64,000 nt of DNA from Vibrio azureus (GTDB lineage: Bacteria; Pseudomonadota; Gammaproteobacteria; Enterobacterales; Vibrionaceae), in the NCBI RefSeq assembly GCF_002849855.1, contig NZ_CP018616.1, forward strand, positions 2,294,001-2,358,000, read 5' to 3'. The position numbers were made by a program, and so were the translations under genes. Each line of letters opens with the position of its first letter. Within the stretch, counting starts at the first letter, position 1. Shown piece by piece: positions 18,913-29,600 of this stretch. The notes under the pieces are model-generated. The model saw only the letters and a list, made by a program, of their open reading frames with translations. It searched no databases and was not told the DNA's origin.

Positions 18913-19277
18913 ACCACTTACACACATCAATGAACTAGTTGGCTAGTACGGTACATTAATATCAATAAAGCCGCAACTATATAGTGACTAATTCTTCATT
19001 ATCGTTTTAATCCATCAAACGCTACTGCCTAGCTATCTAAATTCATTCTTTTCTTCTCAGCTATAGAGGTTAACTAGCAAATGTGACTCTAACCTAAGAA
19101 AAATCCGCAAAGATAACAATCCTCTAAGTCCCAGTGTGATGGGCGGTTCAAAACAAACAATTTCACCATAGTGACACTTTTATTAACTCCAATATTGTCC
19201 TGCTATGTGCAATTATCTTGAGCGATTTATTTGTTTGTTTGATGTTATTGAGCCTCATACTGGCTCGGGAGAGAAAA
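18913..19277. other. Divergent intergenic gap upstream of the chitinase
   Basis: Contains the promoters of the NSS transporter and the chitinase. TGTGA half-sites occur near 19082 and 19135, but neither has a matching TCACA half at the right spacing, so no CRP site is called. No gene is supported. Confidence 0.6.
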
Positions 19278-21821
19278 ATGAAATTAACGTTCTTGCATGG
19301 TGCGATAATTGCGGCACTGAGCGCCAGTTACCAAGTCCATGCCTATCCCTGTGACACATTACCTTATTGGGATAAAGTTGAGACTTATACTTCTGGCGAT
19401 AAAGTCCAAATACAGGGTAATGCTTATGAAGCAGCGCACTGGACCAAAGGCAAAAATCCTGTCGAGCATTCAGAGCAATGGGGCGAATGGAAAAACCTTG
19501 GCCAATGTGATGGCATAGGCGGAAACCTCCCACCGAGCGTTTCTTTTTCCTCTCCAACCAACAACGCCATTGTTCCTGAGGGCAGCTTAATTACGCTGCT
19601 CGTCGATGCCGATGACAAAGATGGTCAAATCACTCAAGTAGAGTTTTTGGCTGCCCAACAGTCGATTGCAGTCGTAACTAAAACCCCCTTTAGTGTTGAC
19701 TGGACAGCCATCGAAGGCACCTCTCAATTAACGGCAATAGCGACAGATGACCAAGGCTCAATGACCAAAGCCCATATCGCTATTGTGGTTCAACCACAAA
19801 CCGAATTACCCCCTCCGAGTATTTCCCTGACGAGCCCTACAGGCAGTGAAACACCAAAAGTAGGAGAGGCGATTTTATTAAGTGCCCAAGCCGATGACTT
19901 AGATGGCTTAGTGACACAAGTAGAATTTTTCGTTAATAACCAATCTGTTGCTATTGATACTGATGCGCCATACGAATTTCTATGGACAGCTCAAGCAGGT
20001 AATAATCAGATTAAAGCACAGGCAACCGATGACTCTCAGCTATCGACCTTTAGCCAAGAAGTCTCACTCGTCGTGGCTGAGGTAAACTCTCGTGGCTGTA
20101 GCGACGCTGTCCCCTACACCTCAGGCAATCGATATGAAGCAGGAACGTTGGTGTCGAACCTCAACCAAAAATATCGCTGCGACATCGCTGGTTGGTGTTC
20201 TTCTGATGCCGCTTGGGCTTATGAACCAGGCGTTGGTATGCATTGGCAAGACGCTTGGACTGGCCTAGGGGCATGCACAACCCCGCCCGAAGTGACCATG
20301 ACTTCACCAGCAGCAGGACAAATCTTGCTGGCAGGCACAAGCATTGAACTGACTGCCGATGCTCAGGATGCCGATGGCCATATCACTCAAGTTGAGTTTT
20401 TTGCAAATAATTCAAGCCTAGGGGTCGTCTCTCAAGCCCCCTATTCGGTCACTTGGAATGCAACGCGAGTTGGTGAAAATCAACTAAAAGCCGTAGCAAC
20501 AGACAATGACAATAACACATCAGAATCTTTAGTTAACGTGACGGTCAGTGACCAAGACTTAGTGGTTTCATTAACATCACCCAGTGCAGGCCAAACCGTG
20601 GGCTTAGGCAAAAATCTTGCTCTGAGCGCTGACGCAACCTCGCTGACTTCTGGTATCAAACACGTCGACTTTTTAGTCAATGGGACAATCATCGCAACCG
20701 ATACAACAGCGCCATACTCAGCCAATTGGACACCCGCTGCTATTGGGAGCTTTACAGTTAGTGCTCAAGCAACCGATCTTGCTGATACAACTGCCCTCTC
20801 CGATGCTGTTTCATTGACGGTGGTTGAACAAACCGAGAAACGCCATAAACTGATCGGCTACTGGCACAATTTTGTCAATGGTGCTGGCTGCCCTATGCGA
20901 TTAGCCGATATGTCAGATGCTTGGGATGTCATTGATATCGCCTTTGCAGAAAATGACCGTAATAGTGATGGCACGGTTCACTTTAATCTCTATTCTGGTG
21001 ATATCTATAGTGATTGCCCAGCATTAGATCCTACGCAATTTAAGCAAGATATGGCCGCACTCCAAGCCAAAGGCAAAAAGTTTGTGTTATCTCTTGGTGG
21101 TGCAGAGGGAACCATTACCTTAAATACCGATCAAGATGAGGAAAAATTCATCTCAAGTCTGACCAATATTATTGCAGAATGGGGCTTTGATGGTTTGGAT
21201 GTCGATCTAGAGAGTGGTTCAAACCTTCTGCACGGTTCTCAGATTCAAGCCCGTCTTGGCCGAGCTTTACTGAAAATTGAGCAAAACATGGGCGGTGATA
21301 TGTACCTAACAATGGCACCAGAACATCCTTATGTACAAGGTGGTTATGTGGCTTACAGTGGTATTTGGGGCGCCTACATTCCTCTAATTAACGAAACACG
21401 CAGCACGCTCGATCTGCTTCACGTTCAACTTTACAACAATGGCGGACTACCCAACCCATATTTGTCTGGCTCAGCACCTGAAGGTTCTGTAGATATGATG
21501 GTTGCCCAATCAAAAATGTTAATCGAAGGGTTTGAATTGGCAGATGGCACCATGTTTGAACCATTGCGTGATGACCAAGTAGCGATAGGCTTGCCATCAG
21601 GCCCAAGCTCAGCCAACTCAGGCCAAGCTCCTATTCAAAATATTCTCGATGCGCTAGATTGTTTAACCAAAGGTACGTCATGCGGCACGGTGAAACCTGC
21701 ATTTAACTATCCAAATTATGCCGGGGTTATGACATGGTCCATTAATTGGGATGAGCATGATGGGTTTAATTTTTCACAACCTGTCGGTGATAAGCTCACT
21801 CAAATGAATGCCCAAGACTAA
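19278..21821 (+). CDS. Secreted GH18 chitinase with two chitin-binding and four Ig-like modules
   Basis: 847-residue exported enzyme. Start at the ATG at 19278 (MKLTFLHGAIIAAL), following GGGAGAG; the signal peptide ends about VHA-YPC. Modules in order: a CBM5/12-type domain (about 22-78, with DKVQIQGNAYEAAHWTKG), two Ig-like repeats (about 85-175 and 182-278, each with TQVEF and DDxG segments), a second cysteine-rich CBM (about 281-335), two more Ig-like repeats (about 340-430 and 435-527) and a C-terminal GH18 barrel from about 535. The catalytic motif DGLDVDLE is at 638-645 with the acid E645. Chitin use is a hallmark of vibrios; ChiS control is likely by family knowledge but no site was seen. 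Monocistronic with its own terminator. Confidence 0.95.
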   Translation: MKLTFLHGAIIAALSASYQVHAYPCDTLPYWDKVETYTSGDKVQIQGNAYEAAHWTKGKNPVEHSEQWGEWKNLGQCDGIGGNLPPSVSFSSPTNNAIVPEGSLITLLVDADDKDGQITQVEFLAAQQSIAVVTKTPFSVDWTAIEGTSQLTAIATDDQGSMTKAHIAIVVQPQTELPPPSISLTSPTGSETPKVGEAILLSAQADDLDGLVTQVEFFVNNQSVAIDTDAPYEFLWTAQAGNNQIKAQATDDSQLSTFSQEVSLVVAEVNSRGCSDAVPYTSGNRYEAGTLVSNLNQKYRCDIAGWCSSDAAWAYEPGVGMHWQDAWTGLGACTTPPEVTMTSPAAGQILLAGTSIELTADAQDADGHITQVEFFANNSSLGVVSQAPYSVTWNATRVGENQLKAVATDNDNNTSESLVNVTVSDQDLVVSLTSPSAGQTVGLGKNLALSADATSLTSGIKHVDFLVNGTIIATDTTAPYSANWTPAAIGSFTVSAQATDLADTTALSDAVSLTVVEQTEKRHKLIGYWHNFVNGAGCPMRLADMSDAWDVIDIAFAENDRNSDGTVHFNLYSGDIYSDCPALDPTQFKQDMAALQAKGKKFVLSLGGAEGTITLNTDQDEEKFISSLTNIIAEWGFDGLDVDLESGSNLLHGSQIQARLGRALLKIEQNMGGDMYLTMAPEHPYVQGGYVAYSGIWGAYIPLINETRSTLDLLHVQLYNNGGLPNPYLSGSAPEGSVDMMVAQSKMLIEGFELADGTMFEPLRDDQVAIGLPSGPSSANSGQAPIQNILDALDCLTKGTSCGTVKPAFNYPNYAGVMTWSINWDEHDGFNFSQPVGDKLTQMNAQD

Positions 21822-21874
21822 TACGAACGGTCATTGAAAGAATAATACCTAACTCTTGTAGATAACCGCGAAAC

Positions 21875-21909
21875 AAAAAAAGAGCGCCGAATCATTGGCG
21901 CTCTTTCTT
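21875..21909 (+). terminator. Terminator after the chitinase gene
   Basis: AAAGAGCGCC (21879-21888) and GGCGCTCTTT (21897-21906) form a 10-bp stem with an A-run before and a T-rich tail after. Confidence 0.9.
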
Positions 21910-21911
21910 AA

Positions 21912-21958
21912 ACTCAGTGATATCACTCTGAATCAAGCGTTTTTAAGTCACTTGGGTA
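21912..21958. repeat. Right-end fragment of the MITE-like repeat (copy R4)
   Basis: ACTCAGTGATATCACTCTGAATCAAGC... ending in GTCACTTGGGTA follows the right end of R1, with several substitutions and no left half. It lies between the chitinase terminator and the yggN stop. Confidence 0.7.
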
Positions 21959-21991
21959 GATGTTTTGAAAATGAAATTAACCGATACAGAA

Positions 21992-22735
21992 CTAGATAGT
22001 GAAAACTTGATAGTTTTTCAGTTCTGGTATTTTCTTGTGTAACTCCTGCTCTTGTTCTGCGATACCATCAAGTGAGTCACACAAGCTTTTTGCTTTCTGC
22101 TCCATTTCTTTTGAGTGCTCCGATAGCCTTTGCTCTACTTTTGCTTGTAAAGAAGACAAGCTTTTGGACAGCTCCGTTAAATTAAGACCGCCATCTTCTT
22201 TCATTTTCACCGATAGCGCTTCAAATGCACTGCCCAAAAACTCACTGCTAAACAACGCTTGAGCCTTCTCTAAATCCTTTGACCAAGATTGCATCATCGA
22301 ATCGAAACTTTCAGCTGGAAGGATAAAGTCACCGTCTTTAAAATAACGCGCTTCCACATCCGTAAAGAACTTGTTTGCGGCTACTTTAACGTTATCAAAA
22401 GCAGCCGGGGAATCGATACTCTGTGCAATGTCGTCAATAATATCATTAGCTAATGCAAGACTTTCATCAGCGAGATGCTTAGCTTGAGGAATATACGAAT
22501 TGAGCTTTTCACGATAGCTTTTTATCGCTTCTTTCTGGCTTTCATTTAGAGTGATCAATTTACCATCAATGAGCAAATCATCGTTGTTATCCACTCTAAC
22601 TTTCTCACCATTGCTCTTAGTGATTTCTAACGCTTGACCATCTAAACGGACTTCATTTTTAATATCCACATGGCACTGGGCGGTTAAACCACTTGCACTA
22701 AACATCAATAAAGAAAGGGTAAGTAATTTATTCAT
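21992..22735 (-). CDS. yggN: YggN family periplasmic protein (DUF2884)
   Basis: 247 residues. The N-terminus MNKLLTLSLLMFSASGLTAQC is a signal peptide; cleavage is probably before QC or nearby. The mature part starts with CHVDIKNEVRLDGQALEI and a run of short beta segments, then long amphipathic helices (DESLALANDIIDDIAQSID, KVEQRLSEHSKEMEQKAKSL). This fits YggN/DUF2884, a proteobacterial family of unknown function, slightly longer than in E. coli. It is alone on its transcript, with a possible small gap to the GreA/GreB-like gene upstream. Confidence 0.85.
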   Translation of the reverse strand: MNKLLTLSLLMFSASGLTAQCHVDIKNEVRLDGQALEITKSNGEKVRVDNNDDLLIDGKLITLNESQKEAIKSYREKLNSYIPQAKHLADESLALANDIIDDIAQSIDSPAAFDNVKVAANKFFTDVEARYFKDGDFILPAESFDSMMQSWSKDLEKAQALFSSEFLGSAFEALSVKMKEDGGLNLTELSKSLSSLQAKVEQRLSEHSKEMEQKAKSLCDSLDGIAEQEQELHKKIPELKNYQVFTI

Positions 22736-22891
22736 TCATTTCTCTTTTTTTTAGAGGAGTGGCACATTAAAGCAAGCTCAACAAGACCCACTCCTAAATG
22801 ATACCGCTACACTGATTTGTGTATACCCAAGGTCGTAAACTCACACCTGGGCACTGCTTTCATTCGCCGCTTATCACTATCATAGAACTAT

Positions 22892-23371
22892 TTAGCAAAC
22901 CTTAATCAATTCATAGAAATGGACATCGCCTGCGATATTCACTTCAAACTCATCGCTTTCGCGTTTGCCCATCAAAGCACGGCCAAGCGGCGAATGAGGC
23001 GTAAGCACAAATACGGTTTTCTCTTCATGCTCAACTTTCAAACCACCCGCACATGGTCCTATAAAAAATACTTTTTCGCAATTCTCTTCATCTTGTAGCT
23101 CAACATAAGCTCCAACAGAAACGGCCAAATCAGTAAATGAGCGCACCAATAATGCACGGTACTGGCGAAGTTCTTCTTCATTTTCATGTAAGCGCATTGC
23201 TTGTCCATGAGCAAGATAAGCCGCTTCTAGTGCAAGCGTATCGTATTTATGCTCAGGGACTGTCTCTTCATTTGTTGCTGCATCAACAGCACGCTGAGTC
23301 GAAGCGTAAGTAACCTGCCGCTTATGCTCAAGGTGTTGAATAATTTTTTGCACTAGCTCGACTTTATTCAT
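22892..23371 (-). CDS. GreA/GreB-family transcription factor paralogue
   Basis: 159 residues. The C-terminal half (about 80-159) has the FKBP-like GreA/GreB domain ending with TPHSPLGRALMGKRESDEFEV, a close match to the SPLGRALLGK motif of Gre factors. The N-terminal half is helical but does not carry the usual GDLxENAEY tip; the equivalent region reads HKYDTLALEAAYLAHG (41-56), with D44 and E49 as the only acidic candidates. It may bind the RNA polymerase secondary channel without, or with altered, cleavage-stimulating activity. Divergent from the RecQ-like gene. Confidence 0.8.
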   Translation of the reverse strand: MNKVELVQKIIQHLEHKRQVTYASTQRAVDAATNEETVPEHKYDTLALEAAYLAHGQAMRLHENEEELRQYRALLVRSFTDLAVSVGAYVELQDEENCEKVFFIGPCAGGLKVEHEEKTVFVLTPHSPLGRALMGKRESDEFEVNIAGDVHFYELIKVC

Positions 23372-23447
23372 ACTTTTTAGAAACGCGTTCCGCAGTAAAT
23401 CTGTGTTAATGTATCAAAGTTTACCATTAAACTAAGGCTGCCTTACA

Positions 23448-25373
23448 ATGCAAAGTAACCTACTCCTTCAGACTCTCCAGTTTACTTTTGGTTTCGATTC
23501 ACTTAAAAAAGGGCAAGAGTCGGTTATTGAAGCAGTCATGAACGGGCACTCCGCTGCTGCTATTTTCCCTACTGGCTCAGGGAAGTCTCTTTGCTATCAG
23601 CTACCTGCTCTCCATCTACCCAATTTAACCTTGGTCATTTCACCACTGCTGGCCTTAATGAAGGATCAATTACAATTCTTACAAAGCCGTGGAATTGCCG
23701 CTGCTGCGATTGAAAGTGCGCAAAGTAGAGAAGAAACGCAGCAAATTATGCAAGCGGTGAAAAAAGGACAGATCAAAATTCTGATGATTTCAGTCGAGAG
23801 GCTTAAGAATGAACGCTTTCGCCAATTTATCCGCCAAGTTCCCATCTCCTTGATGGTTGTTGATGAGGCACACTGCATATCTGAATGGGGGCATAACTTT
23901 CGCCCAGACTACCTTAAATTGCCTCAATATCAGCAAGAGTTAAACATTCCGCAAGCGTTACTGCTCACCGCAACCGCTACACCCGATGTGATCAAGGATA
24001 TGCAGCAAAAGTTTCATATCGCCAGTGAACATATGACCATAACCGGTTTCTATCGGTCAAATTTAGATATATCTGTCATACAATGTGAAGAAGCTCAAAA
24101 GCAAACTCGACTTGGTGAATTGATCACAGGCGAACCCAAGCTTCCTTCGATTGTTTATGTGACACAACAACAAACCGCAGAACAAATTGCCAGTTTCCTG
24201 ATCCATTTAGGCATCAGTGCTCATGCCTACCATGCAGGAATGAAGCATGAAATACGGGAAAAAATTCAACAACAATTTATGACCAACCAAATTGACTGTA
24301 TTGTCGCAACCATCGCCTTTGGGATGGGCGTCGATAAAGCCGATATCCGCCGAGTCATTCATTTTGATTTACCCAAATCGATCGAGAACTACGCTCAAGA
24401 AATTGGTCGAGCTGGACGCGATGGGCTGCGCTCAGAGTGTATTCTGTTGGGTAACACTGCAGGTTTAACCGTATTAGAAAACTTTGTTTATGGGGATACG
24501 CCAGAACCCAGTTCGATCGACTTCGTATTAGAACAAATCAATCAGCACCCTAACCAGTGGGAAGTGATGACACAGCGCTTATCGCGCGACAGTAACATTA
24601 GACAATTACCCCTCAAGACATTATTAGTCTACCTTGAACTGGCACAAGTGATACGGGCAAAATACAGCTATTTTGCAGAATATCGCTTTAAGTTCCTTCG
24701 TGAAGAGTCATTTATTGTCCATCAATTTGAAGGAGAACGTCGCCACTTTGTTGAATCCATCTTTCATTGTTCAGCCAAAGCAAAGGTTTGGTGCCAAGTT
24801 GACATGAATGCTTTGTGGGAACAATTTCAAGCAGAGCGAAGTCGCGTTATTACTGCGTTAGATTATTTTCATCAACGCGGTTGGATCGAACTAGAAAGCA
24901 AACAGCTGACCGACGTATACTCGGTTCAACCTGATGTTAAGCCTACTACTGATCTTGGCCAACATCTGATTTCACTGTTTCAGGCCAAAGAAAAGAAAGA
25001 CATTGGCCGCATCCACGCTATGTTGGCTCTATTCCAATCCTCAACGTGTTTGAGCCATCAACTTGCTCACTATTTTGCTGACCATAATGCACCATCGAAG
25101 TGTGGTCATTGCTCCGTATGTCGAGGACAAGTCGCTTCTTTCCCACATCCACAACTTGAACTGCCCTCAACGACCGATTTAGCCGCTTGGATTAATGAGT
25201 ACACTGAGCTCTCTCCCACGACCATCAGTCATGCTGCCGTAGCACGCTTCCTTTGCGGCATTAGTACCCCCATGATCACGAAGCTCAAGGCGAATAAATT
25301 AAAAGGCTACGGGACCATGGCTAACGTCTCTTTCGAACAAGTAATACAACAAGTCGAAATAGCCCGAGCCTAA
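23448..25373 (+). CDS. RecQ-family ATP-dependent DNA helicase (HRDC-less variant)
   Basis: 641-residue SF2 helicase. Walker A PTGSGKS at 41-47, DEAH at 139-142, TATATP motif III, and IAFGMGVDKADIRRVIHFD with QEIGRAGRDG as motifs V and VI. A zinc-binding module follows, with cysteines in CGHCSVCRG. E. coli RecQ continues with winged-helix and HRDC domains; here the last 70 residues (after SFPHPQLELP) do not resemble HRDC, so this is probably a second RecQ-type enzyme rather than RecQ itself. Role in repair is inferred. Its stop overlaps the convergent dinB stop by four bases. Confidence 0.88.
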   Translation: MQSNLLLQTLQFTFGFDSLKKGQESVIEAVMNGHSAAAIFPTGSGKSLCYQLPALHLPNLTLVISPLLALMKDQLQFLQSRGIAAAAIESAQSREETQQIMQAVKKGQIKILMISVERLKNERFRQFIRQVPISLMVVDEAHCISEWGHNFRPDYLKLPQYQQELNIPQALLLTATATPDVIKDMQQKFHIASEHMTITGFYRSNLDISVIQCEEAQKQTRLGELITGEPKLPSIVYVTQQQTAEQIASFLIHLGISAHAYHAGMKHEIREKIQQQFMTNQIDCIVATIAFGMGVDKADIRRVIHFDLPKSIENYAQEIGRAGRDGLRSECILLGNTAGLTVLENFVYGDTPEPSSIDFVLEQINQHPNQWEVMTQRLSRDSNIRQLPLKTLLVYLELAQVIRAKYSYFAEYRFKFLREESFIVHQFEGERRHFVESIFHCSAKAKVWCQVDMNALWEQFQAERSRVITALDYFHQRGWIELESKQLTDVYSVQPDVKPTTDLGQHLISLFQAKEKKDIGRIHAMLALFQSSTCLSHQLAHYFADHNAPSKCGHCSVCRGQVASFPHPQLELPSTTDLAAWINEYTELSPTTISHAAVARFLCGISTPMITKLKANKLKGYGTMANVSFEQVIQQVEIARA

Positions 25374-26443
25374 AAAAAACTGAGTTGTTTTTCCTGCTCT
25401 TCGGGTTTAAGCATCACACTTAAACCCAACAGGCGAATTTCTCGGCCCTTTTGTCGTTGCAAAATAGCACTAAGCAGAATTTTAAAATCTTCTAGCTCAA
25501 GTTCTGGATGCACATGCTCGATTGTGGTTAATTGAAAATCAGCAAACTTAACCTTGATTCCTTGTTTTATAATGCTCTTGCTCGGACTGACTTTTTCTAA
25601 GCGCAGTTTCAGTTCAGGGTACAGTTTGTCTTCAAGCACCTGCCAACATTGGTCATAGGTCTTAATATTTTTGCTAAAAGTACGCTCAACACCGACCGAT
25701 TTACGTTCGCGTTCAACCTCGACGGCTCGCTCATCAATACCATGGCTGCGCTTCCACAGCGATGCACCTTGACGACCAAACTGACGCAATAGCTCACGAT
25801 AATCGGCGTTTTTAATGTCTTCACAAAGGTAGAAGCCCGCTTTATGCAGCTTCTCTAAACTGACTTTCCCCACCCCAGGGATTTTCTCTAATGGAAGCTT
25901 ATCCACGACTTCTTGTACCCTATCCGGAGGGATAACAAACTGTCCATTAGGCTTATTCATATCAGAAGCCACTTTAGCTAAGAACTTAATCGGGGCCACA
26001 CCAGCTGAAGCTGTCAATCCTAGCTCACGTTGAATATCAGCGCGAATCGATTCCGCAATCAAAGTCGCCGAACCTCGACAAGCCATCGAGTGTGTCACAT
26101 CCAAATACGCTTCATCCAAAGACAGAGGTTCAATAATGAGCGTATAACGTTCAAAGATCGCTCTGATTTGTTGAGAAACTTGCTTGTAAACTGCCATGCG
26201 ACCGGGGACAACTTGCAAATTAGGACACAGCTGTCGTGCCCTAGCGGTTGGCATAGCACTGCGTACCCCAAACTTTCGAGCTTCATAGTTACACGTACTG
26301 ATCACACCCCGTTGTTTTTCATTCCCTCCTACGGCAAGGGGGATGCCACATAGACTCGGATTGTCACGCATTTCAACTGCGGCATAAAAGCAATCCATAT
26401 CAACATGAATGATTTTTCTGACTTGTTCCTGCACGTCCGACAC
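25370..26443 (-). CDS. dinB: DNA polymerase IV (Y family)
   Basis: Error-prone translesion polymerase. 357 residues from a GTG start at 26443 (VSDVQEQVRKIIHVDMD). The catalytic carboxylates are in VDMDCFYAAVE and SLDEAYLDV, and the helix-hairpin-helix LEKIPGVGKVSLEKL is present. The C-terminal MLKPEEQEKQLSFF is a likely beta-clamp-binding motif (QLSFF, a variant of QLxLF). A LexA box lies directly upstream, so SOS induction is expected. Convergent with the RecQ-like gene. Confidence 0.97.
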   Translation of the reverse strand: MSDVQEQVRKIIHVDMDCFYAAVEMRDNPSLCGIPLAVGGNEKQRGVISTCNYEARKFGVRSAMPTARARQLCPNLQVVPGRMAVYKQVSQQIRAIFERYTLIIEPLSLDEAYLDVTHSMACRGSATLIAESIRADIQRELGLTASAGVAPIKFLAKVASDMNKPNGQFVIPPDRVQEVVDKLPLEKIPGVGKVSLEKLHKAGFYLCEDIKNADYRELLRQFGRQGASLWKRSHGIDERAVEVERERKSVGVERTFSKNIKTYDQCWQVLEDKLYPELKLRLEKVSPSKSIIKQGIKVKFADFQLTTIEHVHPELELEDFKILLSAILQRQKGREIRLLGLSVMLKPEEQEKQLSFF

Positions 26444-26449
26444 ACAAAA

Positions 26450-26469
26450 TACTGTTCAAAAAAACAGTA
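26450..26469 (-). promoter_or_regulatory. LexA (SOS) box upstream of dinB
   Basis: TACTGTTCAAAAAAACAGTA matches the LexA consensus TACTGT-N8-ACAGTA in all twelve outer positions. It ends six bases from the dinB GTG start, where bound LexA would block transcription. Confidence 0.9.
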
Positions 26470-26601
26470 TATCGCAAGTTTAAGCCTGAGGGTATATCCA
26501 AATAGAATCGATCAACCTTAAGGCATGTGAATGCACAAGACCCAATAAAAAATAACGCCACGTTACCGTAGCGTTATTCATATTCAGGTGAGCGGTAACC
26601 G

Positions 26602-29600
26602 TTATTTCTTAGTTAGCTCTATGTTTACTTTATCTTGTTGTTTCTTTTTGCGGCTAAAAATACGTTCCACAATAATAAAGAAGACTGGAATAAAGAAAAT
26701 ACCCAAGAAAGTAGAACTGAGCATGCCTCCCAGTACCGCTGTACCAATCGCATTTTTACCGCCTGAACCAACACCAGTACTGATCGCAAGCGGTACAACA
26801 CCAAGGCCAAATGCTAACGAAGTCATAATAATCGGACGTAAGCGAACACGTACTGCATGTAATGTCGCTTCAACCAGTCCCGCGCCTTTTTCGTAATATT
26901 CTTTGGCAAACTCCACGATCAGAATCGCGTTCTTAGTGGCAAGTCCCACCGTGGTCAATAGACCAACTTGGAAAAAGACATCATTGGCCATATGTAGACC
27001 GTTCATTGCCATAACAGCACCAAGAATACCCAGTGGTACGACTAAAATAACCGCAAACGGGACCGACCAGCTTTCGTACAATGCCGCTAATACTAAGAAT
27101 ACAACCAGAATAGATAATGCATAAAGCATTGGCGCTTGGTTACCTGAGAGGCGCTCCTCATAAGATAAACCGTTCCACTCAATACCAAAGCCTGGTGGTA
27201 ATTTTTTCACCATTTCTTCAATATCCAGCATCGCTTGACCAGTACTATAACCTGGTGCAACACCACCGTTAATATTGACTGCAGGCGTCGCATTGAAACG
27301 CTCGAGTCTTGGTGACGCATACTGCCACTGACCGGAAGCAAAGGCCGAGAATGGCACCATTTCACCGTTTTTATTTCGTACATGCCACGTATCAAGATCA
27401 CTCGGTTTCATTCGATATGGAGCATCACCCTGAATGAAGACTTTTTTCACCCGACCACGGTCAATAAAGTCATTTACGTAGCTACCACCCCATGCCGTGG
27501 CAAGAACTTGATTGACCGATTGCATATCGATCCCTAAAGCTCCTACTTTTGCTTGGTCAATATCAATTTGATAAATCGGCGCATCTTCCTGACCATTTGG
27601 ACGCACGCCAACAAGGTTTGGATTCTGAGCCGCCATCCCTAATAATTGATTTCGTGCGGCAATCAGTTTGTCATGACCTTGGCCACTTCTATCCTGCAAG
27701 TAGAAATTAAAGCCACTCGCCGTACCCAGTTCTACTACCGCCGGAGGTGCAAAAGCAAAAGACAAAGCGTTTTTAATCTGCTGGAAATATGCCATAGAAC
27801 GGCCAACAACAGAGTTAACATCAGTGCCTGGCTCAGTACGCTCAGACCAATCTTTTAAACTAACGAAGGCCAAGCCCATGTTCTGACCACTACCCGCGAA
27901 ACTAAATCCTGAAACAGTGAAAACGCTATTTACTGACTCTTTCTCATTATTTAGGTAGTAATCGGAAATTTTCCCCATCACCTCTTCCGTTTGCTCTAGT
28001 GTCGAGTTGGCTGGCAAAATAGTCATACCAAACAAGATACCCTGGTCTTCTTCAGGCAAAAATGAGGTTGGCATTTTTGTAAACATCCAACCAACGGCAG
28101 CAGTGAGTGCGGCAAAAATCAACATCACTCTAACCGAGCGTTTAATCATCGCCGCAACGCCCACTTCATAGCGCTGAGTTAAGCGTTCAAAGCCACGGTT
28201 AAACCAACCAAAGAAACCTTTTGATTCGGCATTATGATCGATTGGCTTTAGCATTGTCGCACACAAAGCTGGCGTTAATATCAAAGCAACCAATACCGAC
28301 AATGCCATGGCCGTCACAATGGTGACTGAGAATTGACGATAGATAACACCTGTTGAGCCAGACATAAATGCCATTGGGACAAATACGGCTGAGAGCGTCA
28401 ATCCAATCCCCACCAAAGCACTGGTGATCTGATCCATTGATTTGCGAGTCGCTTCGAGGGCACTAAGCCCCTCTTCATGCATGATCCTTTCGACGTTTTC
28501 AACCACAACGATAGCATCATCAACAAGCAAACCAATCGCAAGTACCATGGCAAACATCGTTAACGTATTGATAGAGAAGCCTGCAAGAGAAAGGACAGCA
28601 AACGTACCAAGAAGAACGACAGGTACTGCAATGGTTGGTATTAGCGTTGCACGGAAATTCTGCAGGAACAGATACATAATACAGAAAACAAGGATCACAG
28701 CTTCAAATAGCGTGTGCACAACCCCTTCAATCGACTTTTCAACAAATGGCGTTGTATCGTAAGGGTAAACCGCGGTTAACCCTGCTGGGAAAAAGGGCTT
28801 CAACTCATCAATTTTTGCTTTAACCGCTTCCGCTGTATCCAAGGCATTAGCCCCAGAGGCAAGCTTGATCCCTAGACCACTTGATGGTTGACCATTATAA
28901 AAGACTTTGGCCGCGTAGTTTTCCGCACCCAGCTCGACTCGAGCGACATCCGCTAACAAAATTGACGCGCCAGAAGCATCGGATTTGACAATAATATCTC
29001 TAAACTCTTCAGGCGTTTTCAAACGACTCTGAGCCGATACTGTCGCATTCAATTGCTGACCTGATACCGACGGTGAACCGCCTAACTGACCAGCAGAAAC
29101 TTGAGCATTTTGTTGTTTAATGGCACCAATCACGTCAGCGGTGGTCAAGTTATATTTCGTCAGTTTATGTGGGTCAAGCCAAATACGCATTGCATATTGA
29201 GCACCAAAAGCTTGAATCTCTCCTACACCAGGAACGCGGCTTAATGGATCAGCAATATTTGAACTGATGTAATCAGAAATATCATTTTGATCCATTGAAT
29301 TATCTTGTGAATACAAGCCCACTACCATCAAAAATGATGCACTGGCTTTATTAACCTTCACCCCTTGCTGTTGTACTTCCATGGGCAATAAGGGTAAGGC
29401 AGATTGTAGCTTGTTCTGAACTTGCACTTGGGCAATATCAGCATCCGCTTCTGCATTGAAGGTAAGGGTGATTTGTGTATTACCGAAGCTGTCACTGGTC
29501 GATGACAAGTATCGTAAATGATCGATCCCCGTCATACGTTGCTCAATGACTTGAGTCACCGTATCTTCCATGGTTTTAGCATTCGCGCCTGGATAACTTG

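Noticed and set aside
19080..19150. TGTGA half-sites upstream of the chitinase as a CRP operator
   Set aside because: Neither has a partner TCACA half at the required spacing.
22815..22855. TATACCCAAG near 22823 as a ninth repeat copy
   Set aside because: Only about ten bases match the repeat end; the following bases do not align.
26488..26515. GGGTATATCCAA near 26490 as another repeat remnant
   Set aside because: The match is too short and lacks any adjoining family sequence.
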